This document shows positions 45,758 through 56,607 of a stretch of 64,000 bases of DNA, in pieces (the first letter of the stretch is position 1; every line of letters starts with the position of its first letter). Position numbers and translations under genes: made by a program. A model generated the notes under the pieces. It made no database searches. It was not told the origin of the DNA and worked only from the letters and a program-made list of their open reading frames with translations. This stretch comes from Massilia terrae (GTDB lineage Bacteria; Pseudomonadota; Gammaproteobacteria; Burkholderiales; Burkholderiaceae_D): the NCBI RefSeq assembly GCF_024753145.1, contig NZ_JANUGU010000001.1, positions 124,001 to 188,000 on the forward strand, read 5' to 3'.

Positions 45758-48700
45758 ATGAGTCCATCCGGTCCATTCATTCGCCGGCCGGTCGCCACGG
45801 CATTGTTAATGCTGGCGATCGTGCTCGCCGGCCTGGTCGGCTATAAATTCCTGCCGCTGTCGGCCCTGCCGCAGGTCGATTTCCCGACCATCCAGGTGCA
45901 GACCCTGTATCCGGGCGGCAGCCCGGAGGTGATGGCGCGCACCGTCACCGCGCCGCTCGAGCGCAACTTCGGCCAGATGACCGGCCTGCAGCGCATGAGC
46001 TCCACCAGCGCCGCCGGCGTCTCCGTCATCACGCTGCAGTTCAGTCTGGGCGAGACGCTCGACGTCGCCGAGCAGGAAGTGCAGGCCGCGATCAACGCCA
46101 GCACCACGCTGCTGCCGACCGACCTGCCGGCGCCGCCGGTGTACGCCAAGGTCAACCCGGCCGACGCGCCGGTGCTGACGCTTGCGATCACCTCCAACAC
46201 CATGCCGCTGACCGACGTGCAGAACCTGGTCAACACGCGCCTGGCGCTGAAGATCTCGCAGGTATCGGGCGTGGGCCTGGTCACGCTGCAGGGCGGCCAG
46301 CGGCCGGCGGTGCGGATCCAGGCCGACACCGGCCTGCTGGCATCGTACGGCCTGGGACTGGACACCCTGCGCAGCGCGATCACCGCCGCCAACGCCAACA
46401 GCGCCAAGGGCAGCTTCGATGGTCCGGCGCGCGCCTACACCATCAACGCCAACGACCAACTGCTCACTGTCCCCGACTACCAGAACCTGATCGTCGCCTA
46501 CCGCAACGGCGCGCCGGTGCGCCTGTCGGACGTGGCCAAGGTAGTCAACAGCGCCGAGAACGTGAAGCTGGGCGCCTGGGCCAATATGCAGCCGGCGATC
46601 ATCCTCAACGTGCAGCGCCAGCCGGGCGCCAACGTGATCCAGACCGTGGACGCGATCAAGCAGCGCCTGCCGGAACTGCAATCGAGCCTACCGCCGGGCC
46701 TGCAGGTGAGCGTGCTGTCCGATCGCACTGCCGGCATCCGCTCCTCGGTCGAGCACGTGCAGTTCGAGCTGGTGCTGGCCGTGGTGCTGGTGGTGCTGGT
46801 GATCTTCGCTTTCCTGCACAGCCTGCGCGCGACCGTGATCGCCAGCCTGGCCGTGCCGATCTCGCTGGTCGGCACCTTCGGCGTGATGTACCTGCTCGGC
46901 TACAGCCTGAACAACCTGTCGCTGATGGCGCTCACCATCGCCACCGGCTTCGTGGTCGACGACGCCATCGTCATGATCGAGAACATCTCGCGCTACCTGG
47001 AGGAAGGCGAGAAGCCGATGGCCGCCGCGATCAAGGGCGCCACCCAGATCGGCTTCACCATCATTTCGCTGACGGTGTCGCTGATCGCGGTGCTGATCCC
47101 GCTGCTGTTCATGGGTGACGTGGTGGGTCGCCTGTTCCGCGAGTTCGCCGTGACGCTGGCGATCACCATCCTGATCTCGGCGGTGGTGTCGCTGACCCTG
47201 GTGCCGATGATGTCGGCGCGCTGGCTGCGCAGCGGTTCGGAGGAGCACTCCAGCCGCTTCGCGAAGCGCTTCCAGGCCATGTTCGACCGCGTGATCCACC
47301 ACTACGACTACATGCTCAACTGGGTGCTGGACCGCCAGGCGCTGACGCTGCTGGTGGCGCTGGGCACCCTGGTGCTGACCGCGCTCCTGTACATTTACAT
47401 CCCGAAGGGCCTGTTCCCGACCCAGGACACCGGCCAGCTGCAAGCGCGCGTCCAGGCCCGCGACGGCATCTCGTACGAGAACATGGCGGCCCTGCAGCAG
47501 CAGGCGGCACAGGCGATCCTGGCCGACCCGGACGTGCAATCGCTCAGCTCCACAGTGGGCGTGGACGCCGCCAACAACACCATGCTCAACACCGGCAGCA
47601 TGCTGATCAACCTGAAGGACGGCCACCGCGACCAGAAGGCCCTGATGGACGACCTGCGGCGCCGCGTCGGCCAGGTGGCAGGCCTGACGCTGTACGTGCA
47701 GCCGACCCAGGACCTGACCATCGACGCCGAGACCGGGCCGACCCAGTACCGCCTGTCGATCGAGGGCGCCGACACCGCCACCGTGACCAAGTGGGCCAAT
47801 GCGCTGGCCCAGCGCATGCGCCAGCAGAAGCAGCTGCGCAACGTGGTCACCGACGCCGGCGCCACCGGGGCCGCGGCCTTCGTCAACATCGACCGCGACA
47901 GCGCCTCGCGCATGTCGGTCACCGCGTCCAGCATCGACGACGCGCTGTACAGCGCCTTCGGCCAGCGCATCGTGTCCACCATCTTCACCGAGACCAACCA
48001 GTACCGCGTGATCCTGGAGGCGACCCAGAGCGACCAGATGTCGGTCGACGCGCTCAAGCGCCTGCAGCTGCGCACCGGTTCGGGCCAGCCGACGCCGCTC
48101 GACGCGATCGCCAGCGTGCAGGAGCAACCGGCGCCGCTGCAGATCACCCACGTGGCCCAGTACCCGGCCACCACGGTCGGCTTCGACACCGCGACCGGCT
48201 ACAAGCTGGGGCAGGCAGTGGAGGCGATCCACGAGGCCGCGGCCGACATCAAGCTGCCGCCGTCCGTGACCCTGACCTTCCTCGGCGCGTCTGGCGCCTA
48301 CCAGGCCTCGCTCACCAACCAGCTGTGGCTGATCCTGGCGGCGGTGGTCTGCGTGTACATCGTGCTCGGCGTGCTGTACGAAAGCTACATCCACCCGCTG
48401 ACCATCCTGTCGACGCTGCCGTCGGCCGGCGTGGGCGCGCTGCTGGCGCTGATGGTCACCGGGAAGGGCCTGGACGTGATCGGCATCATCGGCATCATCC
48501 TCCTGATCGGCATCGTCAAGAAGAACGCGATCATGATGATCGACTTCGCGATCGAGGCCGAGCGCGACGAAGGCAAGAGCCCACGCGTGGCGATCCACCA
48601 GGCCGCGATGCTGCGCTTCCGCCCGATCCTGATGACCACCCTGGCGGCGCTGTTCGCGGCGGTCCCGCTGATGCTCGGCTTCGGCCAGGGCGCCGAGCTG

Positions 48701-48853
48701 CGCCGGCCGCTGGGCCTGTCGATCTTCGGCGGCCTGATCGTCAGCCAGCTGCTCACGCTGTTCACCACCCCGGTGATCTACCTGGCCTTCGACCGCATGG
48801 CGCGCCGCTGGTCCGGCCGTGAACCGGCCAAGTCGCGCGAGGTCGGCGCATGA
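45758..48853 (+). CDS. mdtB: RND multidrug efflux permease, MdtB type
   Basis: A 1031-residue inner-membrane proton-driven drug pump. The N-terminal [19 protein letters not shown], the proton-relay pair D401-D402 in [13 protein letters not shown], and the late [19 protein letters not shown] identify the HAE1 family. In E. coli, MdtB and MdtC form a mixed trimer (2:1); here two permease genes also lie in tandem, supporting this type. The stop overlaps mdtC (ATGA). Confidence 0.94.
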   Translation: MSPSGPFIRRPVATALLMLAIVLAGLVGYKFLPLSALPQVDFPTIQVQTLYPGGSPEVMARTVTAPLERNFGQMTGLQRMSSTSAAGVSVITLQFSLGETLDVAEQEVQAAINASTTLLPTDLPAPPVYAKVNPADAPVLTLAITSNTMPLTDVQNLVNTRLALKISQVSGVGLVTLQGGQRPAVRIQADTGLLASYGLGLDTLRSAITAANANSAKGSFDGPARAYTINANDQLLTVPDYQNLIVAYRNGAPVRLSDVAKVVNSAENVKLGAWANMQPAIILNVQRQPGANVIQTVDAIKQRLPELQSSLPPGLQVSVLSDRTAGIRSSVEHVQFELVLAVVLVVLVIFAFLHSLRATVIASLAVPISLVGTFGVMYLLGYSLNNLSLMALTIATGFVVDDAIVMIENISRYLEEGEKPMAAAIKGATQIGFTIISLTVSLIAVLIPLLFMGDVVGRLFREFAVTLAITILISAVVSLTLVPMMSARWLRSGSEEHSSRFAKRFQAMFDRVIHHYDYMLNWVLDRQALTLLVALGTLVLTALLYIYIPKGLFPTQDTGQLQARVQARDGISYENMAALQQQAAQAILADPDVQSLSSTVGVDAANNTMLNTGSMLINLKDGHRDQKALMDDLRRRVGQVAGLTLYVQPTQDLTIDAETGPTQYRLSIEGADTATVTKWANALAQRMRQQKQLRNVVTDAGATGAAAFVNIDRDSASRMSVTASSIDDALYSAFGQRIVSTIFTETNQYRVILEATQSDQMSVDALKRLQLRTGSGQPTPLDAIASVQEQPAPLQITHVAQYPATTVGFDTATGYKLGQAVEAIHEAAADIKLPPSVTLTFLGASGAYQASLTNQLWLILAAVVCVYIVLGVLYESYIHPLTILSTLPSAGVGALLALMVTGKGLDVIGIIGIILLIGIVKKNAIMMIDFAIEAERDEGKSPRVAIHQAAMLRFRPILMTTLAALFAAVPLMLGFGQGAELRRPLGLSIFGGLIVSQLLTLFTTPVIYLAFDRMARRWSGREPAKSREVGA

Positions 48854-51800
48854 ATTTGTCGCACTGGTTCGTCCGCCGGCCGATCGGCACGGTGCTGCTG
48901 ACGCTCGGCCTGGCGCTGGCGGGCGTGGCGGCATTCTTCGTGCTGCCGGTGGCGCCCCTGCCCCAGGTCGACTACCCGGTGATCTCGGTCAGCGCGAACC
49001 TGCCGGGCGCCAGCCCCGACACCATGGCCACCTCGGTCGCGACACCGCTGGAGCGCCGCCTGGGCGTGATCGCCGGCGTCAACGAAATGACCTCGAACAG
49101 CGGCAACGGCTCGACCCGGGTGACGCTGCAGTTCGACCTGAACCGCAAGATCGATTCGGCCGCGCGCGAAGTGCAGGCCGCAATCAACGCCTCGCGCGCC
49201 GACTTGCCGTCCACGCTGCGCAGCAACCCGACCTATCGCAAGGCCAACCCGTCCGACGCGCCGGTGCTGATCCTGGCGCTGACCTCGCGCACCCGTACCC
49301 CGGGCCAGATCTACGACGAGGTGTCGAACCTGGTGCAGCAGCAGGTGGCGCAGGTGCAGGGCGTGGGCGACGTCGAGATCGGCGGCGGCTCGCTGCCGGC
49401 GGTGCGGGTCGACCTGAATCCCTACCTGCTCAACAAATACGGCGTGGCGGCCGAGGACGTGCGTTCCGCGCTCCAGGCCAGCAACCCGAACCGGCCCAAG
49501 GGCGCGGTCGAGGCGCATGGCACCCGGCTGCAGATCTACACCCAGGCCAACACGCCCACCGGCGGGCGCTACGCCGCCGACTATTCCGGCCTGATCGTCG
49601 CCTGGCGCAACGGCGCGCCGATCCGGCTGCAGGACATCGCCACCGTGTACGACGGCGTCGAGAACGTCAACACGCTGGGCCTCTTCAACGGCAAGCCCGC
49701 GATCATCGTGCTGATCACGCTGCAGCCGGGGGCCAACGTGATCCAGACCGTCGACGGCGTGCGCGCCTTGCTGCCGACGCTGCAGGCGCAGCTGCCCGGC
49801 GACGTGACCTTGCAGGTGGCGTCCGACCGCACCAGCTCGATCCGCGCCTCGCTGCATGAAGTCGAGCTGACGCTGATCATCTCGGTGCTGCTGGTGGTGC
49901 TGGTGGTGAGCGTGTTCCTGCGCTCGATCCGCGCGACCGTGGTGCCGGCCGTAGCCACCATCGTGTCGCTGCTGGGCACCTTTGGCGTGATGTACGCGCT
50001 CGGCTTCAGCCTGAATAACCTGTCGCTGATGGCGCTGACGGTGGCCACCGGCTTCGTGGTCGACGACGCCATCGTGGTGCTGGAGAACACCAGCCGCCAC
50101 ATCGAGCACGGCATGGACCGCATGAAGGCGGCCCTGCTGGGCGCGCGCGAAGTCGGCTTCACGGTGCTGTCGATCAGCCTGTCGCTGGTGGCGGTGTTCA
50201 TCCCCTTGCTGTTCATGGGCGGGCAGGTGGGCCGGCTGTTCCGCGAATTCGCGGTCACGCTGTCGGCCGCGGTGCTGATCTCGCTGGTGATCTCGCTGAC
50301 CACCACGCCGATGCTGTGCGCCTGGCTGCTCAAGCGGAACGTGACGCACAAGAAGCCGAACCGCTTTTCCGCCGCGGCCGAACGCGGCTTCGCGCGCGTG
50401 CTGCGCACCTACGAACACGCGCTCGACTGGGCGCTCGACAGCAAGCTGCTGGTGATGATCATCCTGCTGTTCGTGGTGTGCCTGAATGTGTTCCTGTTCG
50501 CCGCCGCGCCCAAGGGCTTTTTCCCGCAGCAGGACAGCGGCCAGATCAACGGCGGCATGCGCGCCGACCAGAGCATCTCCTTCCAGGCCATGCAGGGCAA
50601 GCTGCGCCAGCTGGTCAACATCATCAAGAGCGATCCGGCGGTCGACACCGTGGTCGGCTTCACCGGCGGTTCGCGCGCCGGCGGCGGCTTCATGTTCATG
50701 AACCTCAAGCCGGTCGGCGAGCGCAAGGACAGCGGCCAGGCCGTGATCGCGCGCCTGCGGCCCAAGCTGGCGCGGGTCACCGGCGTGCAGCTGTTCCTCA
50801 ATCCCGTGCAGGACCTGCGCATGGGTGGCCGCTCCAGCAACTCGACCTACCAGTACACGCTCAAGGCCGACAACCGGGCCGACCTCAAGCTGTGGGCGAC
50901 CAAGCTGGCCGATGCCATGAAGAGCCAGCCTGCGCTGACCGACGTCGACACCGACCAGGCCGACAACGGCGTGGAGACCTATGTCAGCATCGACAAGGAG
51001 AGCGCGGCGCGCCTGGGCATCAACACGCGCGACGTCGACAACGCCATGTACGACGCCTTCGGCCAGCGCCAGGTCGCCAACATCTATTCGGAGCTGAACC
51101 AGTACCACGTGATCATGGGCGTGGCGCAGCAGTACGCGCAGTCGCCGGTGGCGCTGACCGACGTGTACGTGCCCTCGTCCGGCAGCGCCAAACCCGCGGC
51201 CACCAGCACCACGCGCACTGCGACGACGTCGACGGCCAGCACCAACGGCGCGCCGGCCGCGCCCACCAACCTGACTGCGGCGCGCGACCCGGCCTCAGGC
51301 TCGGCGATCTCCAGCAAGCTCACCACCATGGTGCCGCTGTCGGCGATTTCGAAGTTCGCCGAACGCGCCACGCCGAGCTCCGTCAACCACCAGGACGGCG
51401 AGCTGGCCACCACGGTGTCGTTCAACCTCGCGGAAGGCTACAGCCTGTCGGACGGCCAGGCCGCCGTGCGCCAGGCCGAAGCCGACATCGGCATGCCGAC
51501 CAATGTGCGCGGCAGCTTCGCCGGCACGGCGCAGGCGGCGCAGCAATCGAACCAGCAGCAGCCGCTCCTGATCGCGGCCGCGCTGGTGGTGATCTACATC
51601 GTGCTCGGCATTTTGTACGAGAGCCTGGTGCACCCGGTGACGGTGCTCAGCACCTTGCCATCGGCCGGCGTGGGCGCGGTGCTGGCGCTGCTGATGTTCA
51701 AGATGGAGTTCTCGATCATCGCGCTGATCGGCGTGTTCCTCCTGATCGGCATCGTGAAGAAGAACGCGATCCTGATCATCGACTTCGCGCTGGAAGCGGA

Positions 51801-52104
51801 ACGCGCGCGCGGCCTGTCCGCCACCGAAGCGGTGCGCGAGGCCTGCCTGCTGCGCTTCCGCCCGATCCTGATGACCACCCTGGCCGCGGCGCTGGGCGCC
51901 TTGCCGCTCGCGATCGGCTTCGGCGAAGGCTATGAACTGCGCCAGCCGCTCGGCATCGCCATCATCGGCGGCCTGATCGCCAGCCAGCTGCTCACGCTCC
52001 TGACCACCCCGGTGGTGTACGTCCTGCTCGACAAGCTGCGCCGCCGCAGCGCGTCGGAGCACGAGCTCGTGCGCCACCCGCTCGAAGAAGCACAGTCCAC
52101 CTGA
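48850..52104 (+). CDS. mdtC: RND multidrug efflux permease, MdtC type, with low-complexity insertion
   Basis: A 1084-residue partner of the MdtB-like pump. The proton-relay pair is D405-D406 in [13 protein letters not shown], and [19 protein letters not shown] stands near residue 973. It is about 50 residues longer than E. coli MdtC; the extra length is a Ser/Thr/Ala/Pro-rich stretch at about 776-821 in a periplasmic region, between VYVPSS and [10 protein letters not shown]. Otherwise normal. The OMF gene starts 2 bp later. Confidence 0.94.
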   Translation: MNLSHWFVRRPIGTVLLTLGLALAGVAAFFVLPVAPLPQVDYPVISVSANLPGASPDTMATSVATPLERRLGVIAGVNEMTSNSGNGSTRVTLQFDLNRKIDSAAREVQAAINASRADLPSTLRSNPTYRKANPSDAPVLILALTSRTRTPGQIYDEVSNLVQQQVAQVQGVGDVEIGGGSLPAVRVDLNPYLLNKYGVAAEDVRSALQASNPNRPKGAVEAHGTRLQIYTQANTPTGGRYAADYSGLIVAWRNGAPIRLQDIATVYDGVENVNTLGLFNGKPAIIVLITLQPGANVIQTVDGVRALLPTLQAQLPGDVTLQVASDRTSSIRASLHEVELTLIISVLLVVLVVSVFLRSIRATVVPAVATIVSLLGTFGVMYALGFSLNNLSLMALTVATGFVVDDAIVVLENTSRHIEHGMDRMKAALLGAREVGFTVLSISLSLVAVFIPLLFMGGQVGRLFREFAVTLSAAVLISLVISLTTTPMLCAWLLKRNVTHKKPNRFSAAAERGFARVLRTYEHALDWALDSKLLVMIILLFVVCLNVFLFAAAPKGFFPQQDSGQINGGMRADQSISFQAMQGKLRQLVNIIKSDPAVDTVVGFTGGSRAGGGFMFMNLKPVGERKDSGQAVIARLRPKLARVTGVQLFLNPVQDLRMGGRSSNSTYQYTLKADNRADLKLWATKLADAMKSQPALTDVDTDQADNGVETYVSIDKESAARLGINTRDVDNAMYDAFGQRQVANIYSELNQYHVIMGVAQQYAQSPVALTDVYVPSSGSAKPAATSTTRTATTSTASTNGAPAAPTNLTAARDPASGSAISSKLTTMVPLSAISKFAERATPSSVNHQDGELATTVSFNLAEGYSLSDGQAAVRQAEADIGMPTNVRGSFAGTAQAAQQSNQQQPLLIAAALVVIYIVLGILYESLVHPVTVLSTLPSAGVGAVLALLMFKMEFSIIALIGVFLLIGIVKKNAILIIDFALEAERARGLSATEAVREACLLRFRPILMTTLAAALGALPLAIGFGEGYELRQPLGIAIIGGLIASQLLTLLTTPVVYVLLDKLRRRSASEHELVRHPLEEAQST

Positions 52105-52106
52105 CC

Positions 52107-53519
52107 ATGAGTACCCGTATGCGAACCAAACCGACCCACCGCCTGCATCTGCTGGCCTTGTCCGCCTCCCTGCTGGCCGGCTGCTCGGTGACGCCGGCCT
52201 ACCACACGCCGTCCACGCCGCAGCCGCTCGCGTTCAAGGAAGCGCAAGGCTGGGTGCCGGCGGCGCCCGCCGACACGCTCGAACGCGGCCAGTGGTGGAT
52301 GCTGTTCAACGACCCGGTGCTGACCGGGCTGGTGGAGAACGTGGACGTCTCGAACCAGACCGTGGCGGCGGCCGTCGCGGCCTACGACCAGGCGCGCGCG
52401 CTGGTGCAGCAGCAGCGTGCGTCGCTGTTCCCGAGCGTGTCGCTGAACACCAGCGCCAATCGCACGGGCGGCGGCGAGGCCGGGGCCGGCAACCGCTACA
52501 ACCTCGACATCGGCGGCAGCTGGGAGCCGGACGTGTGGGGCCGCCTGCGCGCCAACGTCTCGGCCGCGCAGGCCAGCGCCCAGGCCAGCCAGGCCGACCT
52601 GGCCTCCGCGCGCCTGTCGGCGCAGGGCGAGCTGGCCGCCGACTACTTCTCGCTGCGCGCCAGCGACGCCACGCTGGCGCTGCTGAACACTACCATCGAA
52701 GGCTACCAGCGCGCGCTGCAGATCACCACCAACCGCTACAAGGCCGGCATCGCCGCGCATTCGGACGTGCTGCAGGCCCAGACCCAGCTCGCCAATGCGC
52801 AGGCCGACCAGCAGGCCGTGGTGCGCCAGCGCGCCCAGCTCGAACATGCGATCGCGGTCCTGGCCGGCAAGGCGCCGGCCGAATTTGCAATCGCGCCGAC
52901 GGCCACCTGGCAGGTGGTGGTGCCGGAAGTGCCGGTGGGCGTGCCGTCGACGCTGCTGCAGCGCCGCCCGGACATCGCCGCTTCCGAGCGCCGTGTGGCC
53001 GCCGCCAACGCGCAGATCGGCGTGGCACGTTCCGCCTACTTCCCTAATATCGGCCTGACGGCCAGCTACGGCACCGGTTCGACGCATTCGTTTGCGGACC
53101 TGTTCAAGGTGTCGAACGCCGTGTGGTCCTTCGGGTTCTCGGCGGCGGAGACCTTGTTCAATGCGGGTGCCACCGGTGCTGCGGTGTCAGGTGCGGAAGC
53201 GGGCCAGCGCCAGGCTGCGGCGCGCTATCGGCAGACGGTGCTGGCGGCGTTCCAGAACGTCGAGGACCAGCTGTCCGCATCGCGCGTGCTGGCCAGCCAG
53301 CAGGACCTGCGGCGCCAGGCCTCCGAGGCCGCCGACCAGGTCGAGCAGCAGATGGTGAACCGCTACAAGGCGGGGCAGGTGAGCTACACCGACGTGATCA
53401 ACGCCCAGGTGACCGCGCTGAACGCGCGCCGCAACCTGGTGCAGGTGCAGTCGGACCGGCAGTCGGCGGCGGTGTCGCTGATCCAGGCGCTGGGTGGCGG
53501 GTGGCACGAGCCGCAGTAA
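52107..53519 (+). CDS. RND efflux outer-membrane lipoprotein (OprM/NodT family)
   Basis: A 470-residue outer-membrane channel of the TolC superfamily. A lipoprotein signal ends in the lipobox LLAGC (C26 acylated). Two structural repeats are visible, with GGSWEPDVWGRLRANVSAAQ (about 132-151) and PSTLLQRRPDIAASERRVAAANAQIGVARSAYFPNI (about 276-311). It completes the efflux operon so the system does not need a separate TolC. A repeat follows its 3' end. Confidence 0.93.
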   Translation: MSTRMRTKPTHRLHLLALSASLLAGCSVTPAYHTPSTPQPLAFKEAQGWVPAAPADTLERGQWWMLFNDPVLTGLVENVDVSNQTVAAAVAAYDQARALVQQQRASLFPSVSLNTSANRTGGGEAGAGNRYNLDIGGSWEPDVWGRLRANVSAAQASAQASQADLASARLSAQGELAADYFSLRASDATLALLNTTIEGYQRALQITTNRYKAGIAAHSDVLQAQTQLANAQADQQAVVRQRAQLEHAIAVLAGKAPAEFAIAPTATWQVVVPEVPVGVPSTLLQRRPDIAASERRVAAANAQIGVARSAYFPNIGLTASYGTGSTHSFADLFKVSNAVWSFGFSAAETLFNAGATGAAVSGAEAGQRQAAARYRQTVLAAFQNVEDQLSASRVLASQQDLRRQASEAADQVEQQMVNRYKAGQVSYTDVINAQVTALNARRNLVQVQSDRQSAAVSLIQALGGGWHEPQ

Positions 53520-53527
53520 TTGACGCC

Positions 53528-53626
53528 GTCGTCCCCGCGAAGGCGGGGACCCATAGGCAGTTTGCGACAATGGCTGAAGCAGCGTAACCGCACACTCAGC
53601 ATGGGTCCCCGCCTTCGCGGGGACGA
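53528..53626. repeat. Two-arm intergenic palindromic repeat, copy 4 (subfamily A, inverted)
   Basis: Both arms read TCCCCGCGAAGGCGGGGA or its complement and form near-perfect hairpins. The core is the reverse complement of that in copies 1 and 2 (CACTCAGCATGGG next to the right arm). It lies between the convergent outer-membrane factor and alpha/beta hydrolase genes. Confidence 0.92.
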
Positions 53627-53636
53627 CGGTTTTACG

Positions 53637-54698
53637 TTAGTTGGAGAGGAGTTCTTCCAGATACCGCTCCCACAACTTCGCCACCGTGTGGCTCCCATGC
53701 CCGCGCGTCTCCGGCGTCAGCGGCAGCACCACCGCCTTGCCGCGCTTGACGCGCATGATCTCTTTTTCGAGGATGCCCAGCTCCGGCGGATTGATCAGGT
53801 CATCCGCGGTGTTGACCGCGATGAGAGGCGCCTCGATCTTCTCCAGTCCCGGCTTCGGATCGTAATCCCACGATGCCTCGATCGCGTATAGCAGGTCGTT
53901 CGCATCCATCGATTTCATCGCGCCGTCGACGTAGTGGTCGAGCTCCTTGTCGGACGCCGCCAGCGTCGGCATCTGCTGCTGGCGCAGCACCGGGTTACTG
54001 CTCATGAAGAACAGCATCTCGGCTGCGGTGCGCAGGCTTTGCGGCTGCGTGCTGTAATCGCCGCCTTGCCAGGTCGGGTCGTGGCGGATGGCGTCGATCA
54101 CCACCCGCCGCCAGGCGCGGTTGCGGCCCGAGATCTGGTCCGGCAGGCTCGCCAGCGGCATCAGCGCGTCCATGAAGCCGGGATAGCGCTCGCCCCACAC
54201 CCAGGTTTGCATGCCGCCCATCGAGGTACCCATCACCAGCTTCAGGTGGTTCACGCCCAACCCTTCGGTCAGCAGCTTGTACTGGGCGTCGACCATGTCG
54301 CGGTAGCCGTAGTGCGGGAAGCGCGCACGCAGGCCGTCGCTCGGTTTGCTGGAGCCGCCGATGCCGATGCCGTCGGTGAGGATCACGTAGTAGCGCGCCA
54401 CGTCCAGCGCGCCGCCCGGCCGGAACAACTCGCCCGCGAATTCGGGCCGCATGAACTGGGCGCCGGTGCCGCCGGTGCCGTGCGTGATCAGCACCGCGTT
54501 GGTCACCTTGCCGTGCGCGTCGCGTTGCGGCGCGCCGAGCGTGCGGTAGTGGATCTTCAGCTCGGGCAGCGATTCGCCGGACTGGAAGCGGAAGTCCTTG
54601 ATGAAGAAATCGCGTTCCGCCGGCGCCGGATAGTCGGCGCCCTGCGCGGTAAAGGCGAGGGTGGACAGGAGCGTGGCGGCGAGAAGTCTCTTGGTCAT
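53637..54698 (-). CDS. Exported alpha/beta hydrolase, homoserine acetyltransferase-like
   Basis: A 353-residue protein with a signal peptide (about 1-20, AFTAQGADY). The fold resembles MetX-type acyltransferases: ITHGTGGTGAQF (oxyanion region, 71-82), the nucleophile elbow GTSMGG with S159, the Asp in NTADDLINPPE and the His in TRGHGSHT. True MetX is cytoplasmic, so this exported form is more likely an esterase or hydrolase of unknown substrate. The gene is convergent with the efflux operon. Confidence 0.85.
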   Translation of the reverse strand: MTKRLLAATLLSTLAFTAQGADYPAPAERDFFIKDFRFQSGESLPELKIHYRTLGAPQRDAHGKVTNAVLITHGTGGTGAQFMRPEFAGELFRPGGALDVARYYVILTDGIGIGGSSKPSDGLRARFPHYGYRDMVDAQYKLLTEGLGVNHLKLVMGTSMGGMQTWVWGERYPGFMDALMPLASLPDQISGRNRAWRRVVIDAIRHDPTWQGGDYSTQPQSLRTAAEMLFFMSSNPVLRQQQMPTLAASDKELDHYVDGAMKSMDANDLLYAIEASWDYDPKPGLEKIEAPLIAVNTADDLINPPELGILEKEIMRVKRGKAVVLPLTPETRGHGSHTVAKLWERYLEELLSN

Positions 54699-54761
54699 GT
54701 GCGGCGTGCGGATGGACTGTCGGAGCGGCCACTATAAGTCGAGTTGGTCGACCATGCACGT

Positions 54762-54790
54762 TTGACAGTGGAAATTTTTCAATCGATACT
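54762..54790 (+). promoter_or_regulatory. Sigma-70 promoter for the M28 peptidase gene
   Basis: A perfect TTGACA (54762-54767), 17-bp spacer and GATACT (54785-54790), 70 bp before GTG 54861. The 54699-54860 gap also has TATAGT on the minus strand (54731-54736), which may serve the divergent hydrolase gene. Confidence 0.65.
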
Positions 54791-54860
54791 TTGATGCGCA
54801 TTTTGCCGAGTTCCGTCACTCGTATTGACGCCACCGAAGCCCAGCCAACGAGACATTTGC

Positions 54861-56510
54861 GTGAAACAGAAAACCATTGTCCTGGCCATGTTCGCCGCCG
54901 CCGCGGCGCAGGCCGCCACTCCGCCAAAGATCGACGCGCAGCGCATGCTGCAAGACGTGAAGGCGCTGTCTTCCGACGCATTCGAAGGGCGCGGCCCCAA
55001 CACCGCGGGTGAAACGAAGACGGTCGATTATCTCGTCAGGCAGTTCAAGGCCGCGGGCCTGCAGCCGGGCGGCGACCTGGTGGGCGGCGAGCGCAGCTGG
55101 ACGCAGGACGTGCCGCTCGGCCGCTTCGAGATCACGGGACCCGTCGCAGCCAGCATCAGCGACGGCAAGCAGACCGTCACGCTCACGCAGGGCCAGGAGA
55201 TCGCGATCCGTCCGGCCGAAAACGGCCAGTCGCAGGTCGACATCGCGAACGCGCCGCTGGTCTTCGTCGGCTACGGCGTCACCGCGCCGGAACGCAACTG
55301 GGACGACTTCAAGGACCTGGACCTGAAGGGCAAGCTGGCGGTCGTGCTGATCAACGATCCGGATTTCGAGACCGGCGAGGGCGACTTCGGCGGAAAGGCG
55401 ATGACCTTCTACGGCCGCTGGACCTACAAGTACGAAGAGATGGCGCGCCGGGGCGCGCTCGGCACGCTGATCGTGCACGAGAGCGCGCCGGCCTCGTATG
55501 GCTGGCCGACCGTGAAGAACTCGAACACCATCGTCCAGTACGACATCGTGCGCAAGGACGCCGCTAGCGAGCATGCGCCCATCGAATCGTGGATCCAGCG
55601 TGACCTGGCGGTGGACCTGTTCAAGCGCGCCGGGCTCGATTTCGAGCAGGCCAAGCTGGCCGCGCGAAGCCGCGACTTCAAGCCCATCGAACTCAAGGGC
55701 GTGACCATGAGCGCGCGCTTCGCGGTCGACGCCAAGGTGATCAAGTCGAAGAACGTGGTCGCGCTCAAGCGCGGCAGCAAGCGGCCGGAGGAATACGTGA
55801 TGTACACGGCGCACTGGGACCACCTGGGCATCGGCCCGGCCAACGCCAAGGGCGACCGGATCTACAACGGCGCGCTGGACAACGCCAGCGGCAGCGCCGC
55901 GCTGATGGAGCTGGGCCGCGCCTACGGCAAGCAGCCGGCGCCGGCGCGCAGCGTGGTGTTCCTGGCGGTGACCGCGGAAGAGAAGGGCTTGCTCGGTTCC
56001 GAATACTACGCGGCCAATCCGCTGTACCCGTTGGCGAAAACGGCGGGCGTATTCAATATGGACGGCGTGGCGCCCAACGGTCCGGCGCGCGATTTCTCGA
56101 TTTCGGGCGTGGCCAAGCTCGACCTGCTCGATCGCCTCAGCGCGCAGGCGGCGAAGCAGAACCGCAGGTATTCGCCAGATCCGAATCCGGAAGCCGGCTA
56201 CTTCTACCGTTCCGACCACTTCTCGTTCGCCAAGCGCGGCGTGCCGGCGATCTCGTTCCGGGGCGGGCAGGATTGGGAGCAGGGTGGTCTCGCGGCGGGC
56301 AAGGCGAATGCGGAGGCGTACCGGGTCAACGACTACCACCAGCCGTCCGACGAATTCCGGCCGGAGTGGACCTTCGCGGGCGGGAAGCGCGACCTGGAGC
56401 TGTTGTATGCGACGGGTCGGCAGCTGGCCGATTCGGGCGACTGGCCGAACTGGTCGCAGGATAGCGAGTTCCGCGCCGCTCGTGATGCCAGCGTCGCGGA
56501 ACGAAAGTAA
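54861..56510 (+). CDS. Exported M28 family aminopeptidase with PA domain
   Basis: A 549-residue zinc peptidase with a signal peptide (about 1-18). A protease-associated insert (about 130-260) precedes the catalytic domain. Zinc ligands and catalytic residues are in TAHWDHLG (H318, D320), ALDNASGSA (bridging Asp), TAEEKGLLGS (catalytic and ligand Glu), NMDGVAP and SDHFSFAKRG. GTG 54861 opens directly into the signal peptide; a TTG upstream would add 12 hydrophilic residues. Likely a secreted or periplasmic aminopeptidase. Confidence 0.92.
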   Translation: MKQKTIVLAMFAAAAAQAATPPKIDAQRMLQDVKALSSDAFEGRGPNTAGETKTVDYLVRQFKAAGLQPGGDLVGGERSWTQDVPLGRFEITGPVAASISDGKQTVTLTQGQEIAIRPAENGQSQVDIANAPLVFVGYGVTAPERNWDDFKDLDLKGKLAVVLINDPDFETGEGDFGGKAMTFYGRWTYKYEEMARRGALGTLIVHESAPASYGWPTVKNSNTIVQYDIVRKDAASEHAPIESWIQRDLAVDLFKRAGLDFEQAKLAARSRDFKPIELKGVTMSARFAVDAKVIKSKNVVALKRGSKRPEEYVMYTAHWDHLGIGPANAKGDRIYNGALDNASGSAALMELGRAYGKQPAPARSVVFLAVTAEEKGLLGSEYYAANPLYPLAKTAGVFNMDGVAPNGPARDFSISGVAKLDLLDRLSAQAAKQNRRYSPDPNPEAGYFYRSDHFSFAKRGVPAISFRGGQDWEQGGLAAGKANAEAYRVNDYHQPSDEFRPEWTFAGGKRDLELLYATGRQLADSGDWPNWSQDSEFRAARDASVAERK

Positions 56511-56521
56511 GTTCAAGCGCC

Positions 56522-56603
56522 GTCGTCCCGGCGAAGGCCGGGACCCATAGACAGTGCGCTACATCGCACACTCAGCATGGGCCCCGGCCTCCGCCGGGGC
56601 GAC
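56522..56603. repeat. Two-arm intergenic palindromic repeat, copy 5 (subfamily A, inverted, short)
   Basis: Arms GTCCCGGCGAAGGCCGGGAC and GCCCCGGCCTCCGCCGGGGC form hairpins with changed but compensating bases. The core keeps CACTCAGCATGGG, in the same orientation as copy 4. It lies between the convergent M28 peptidase and symporter-like genes. Confidence 0.88.
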
Positions 56604-56607
56604 GGTT

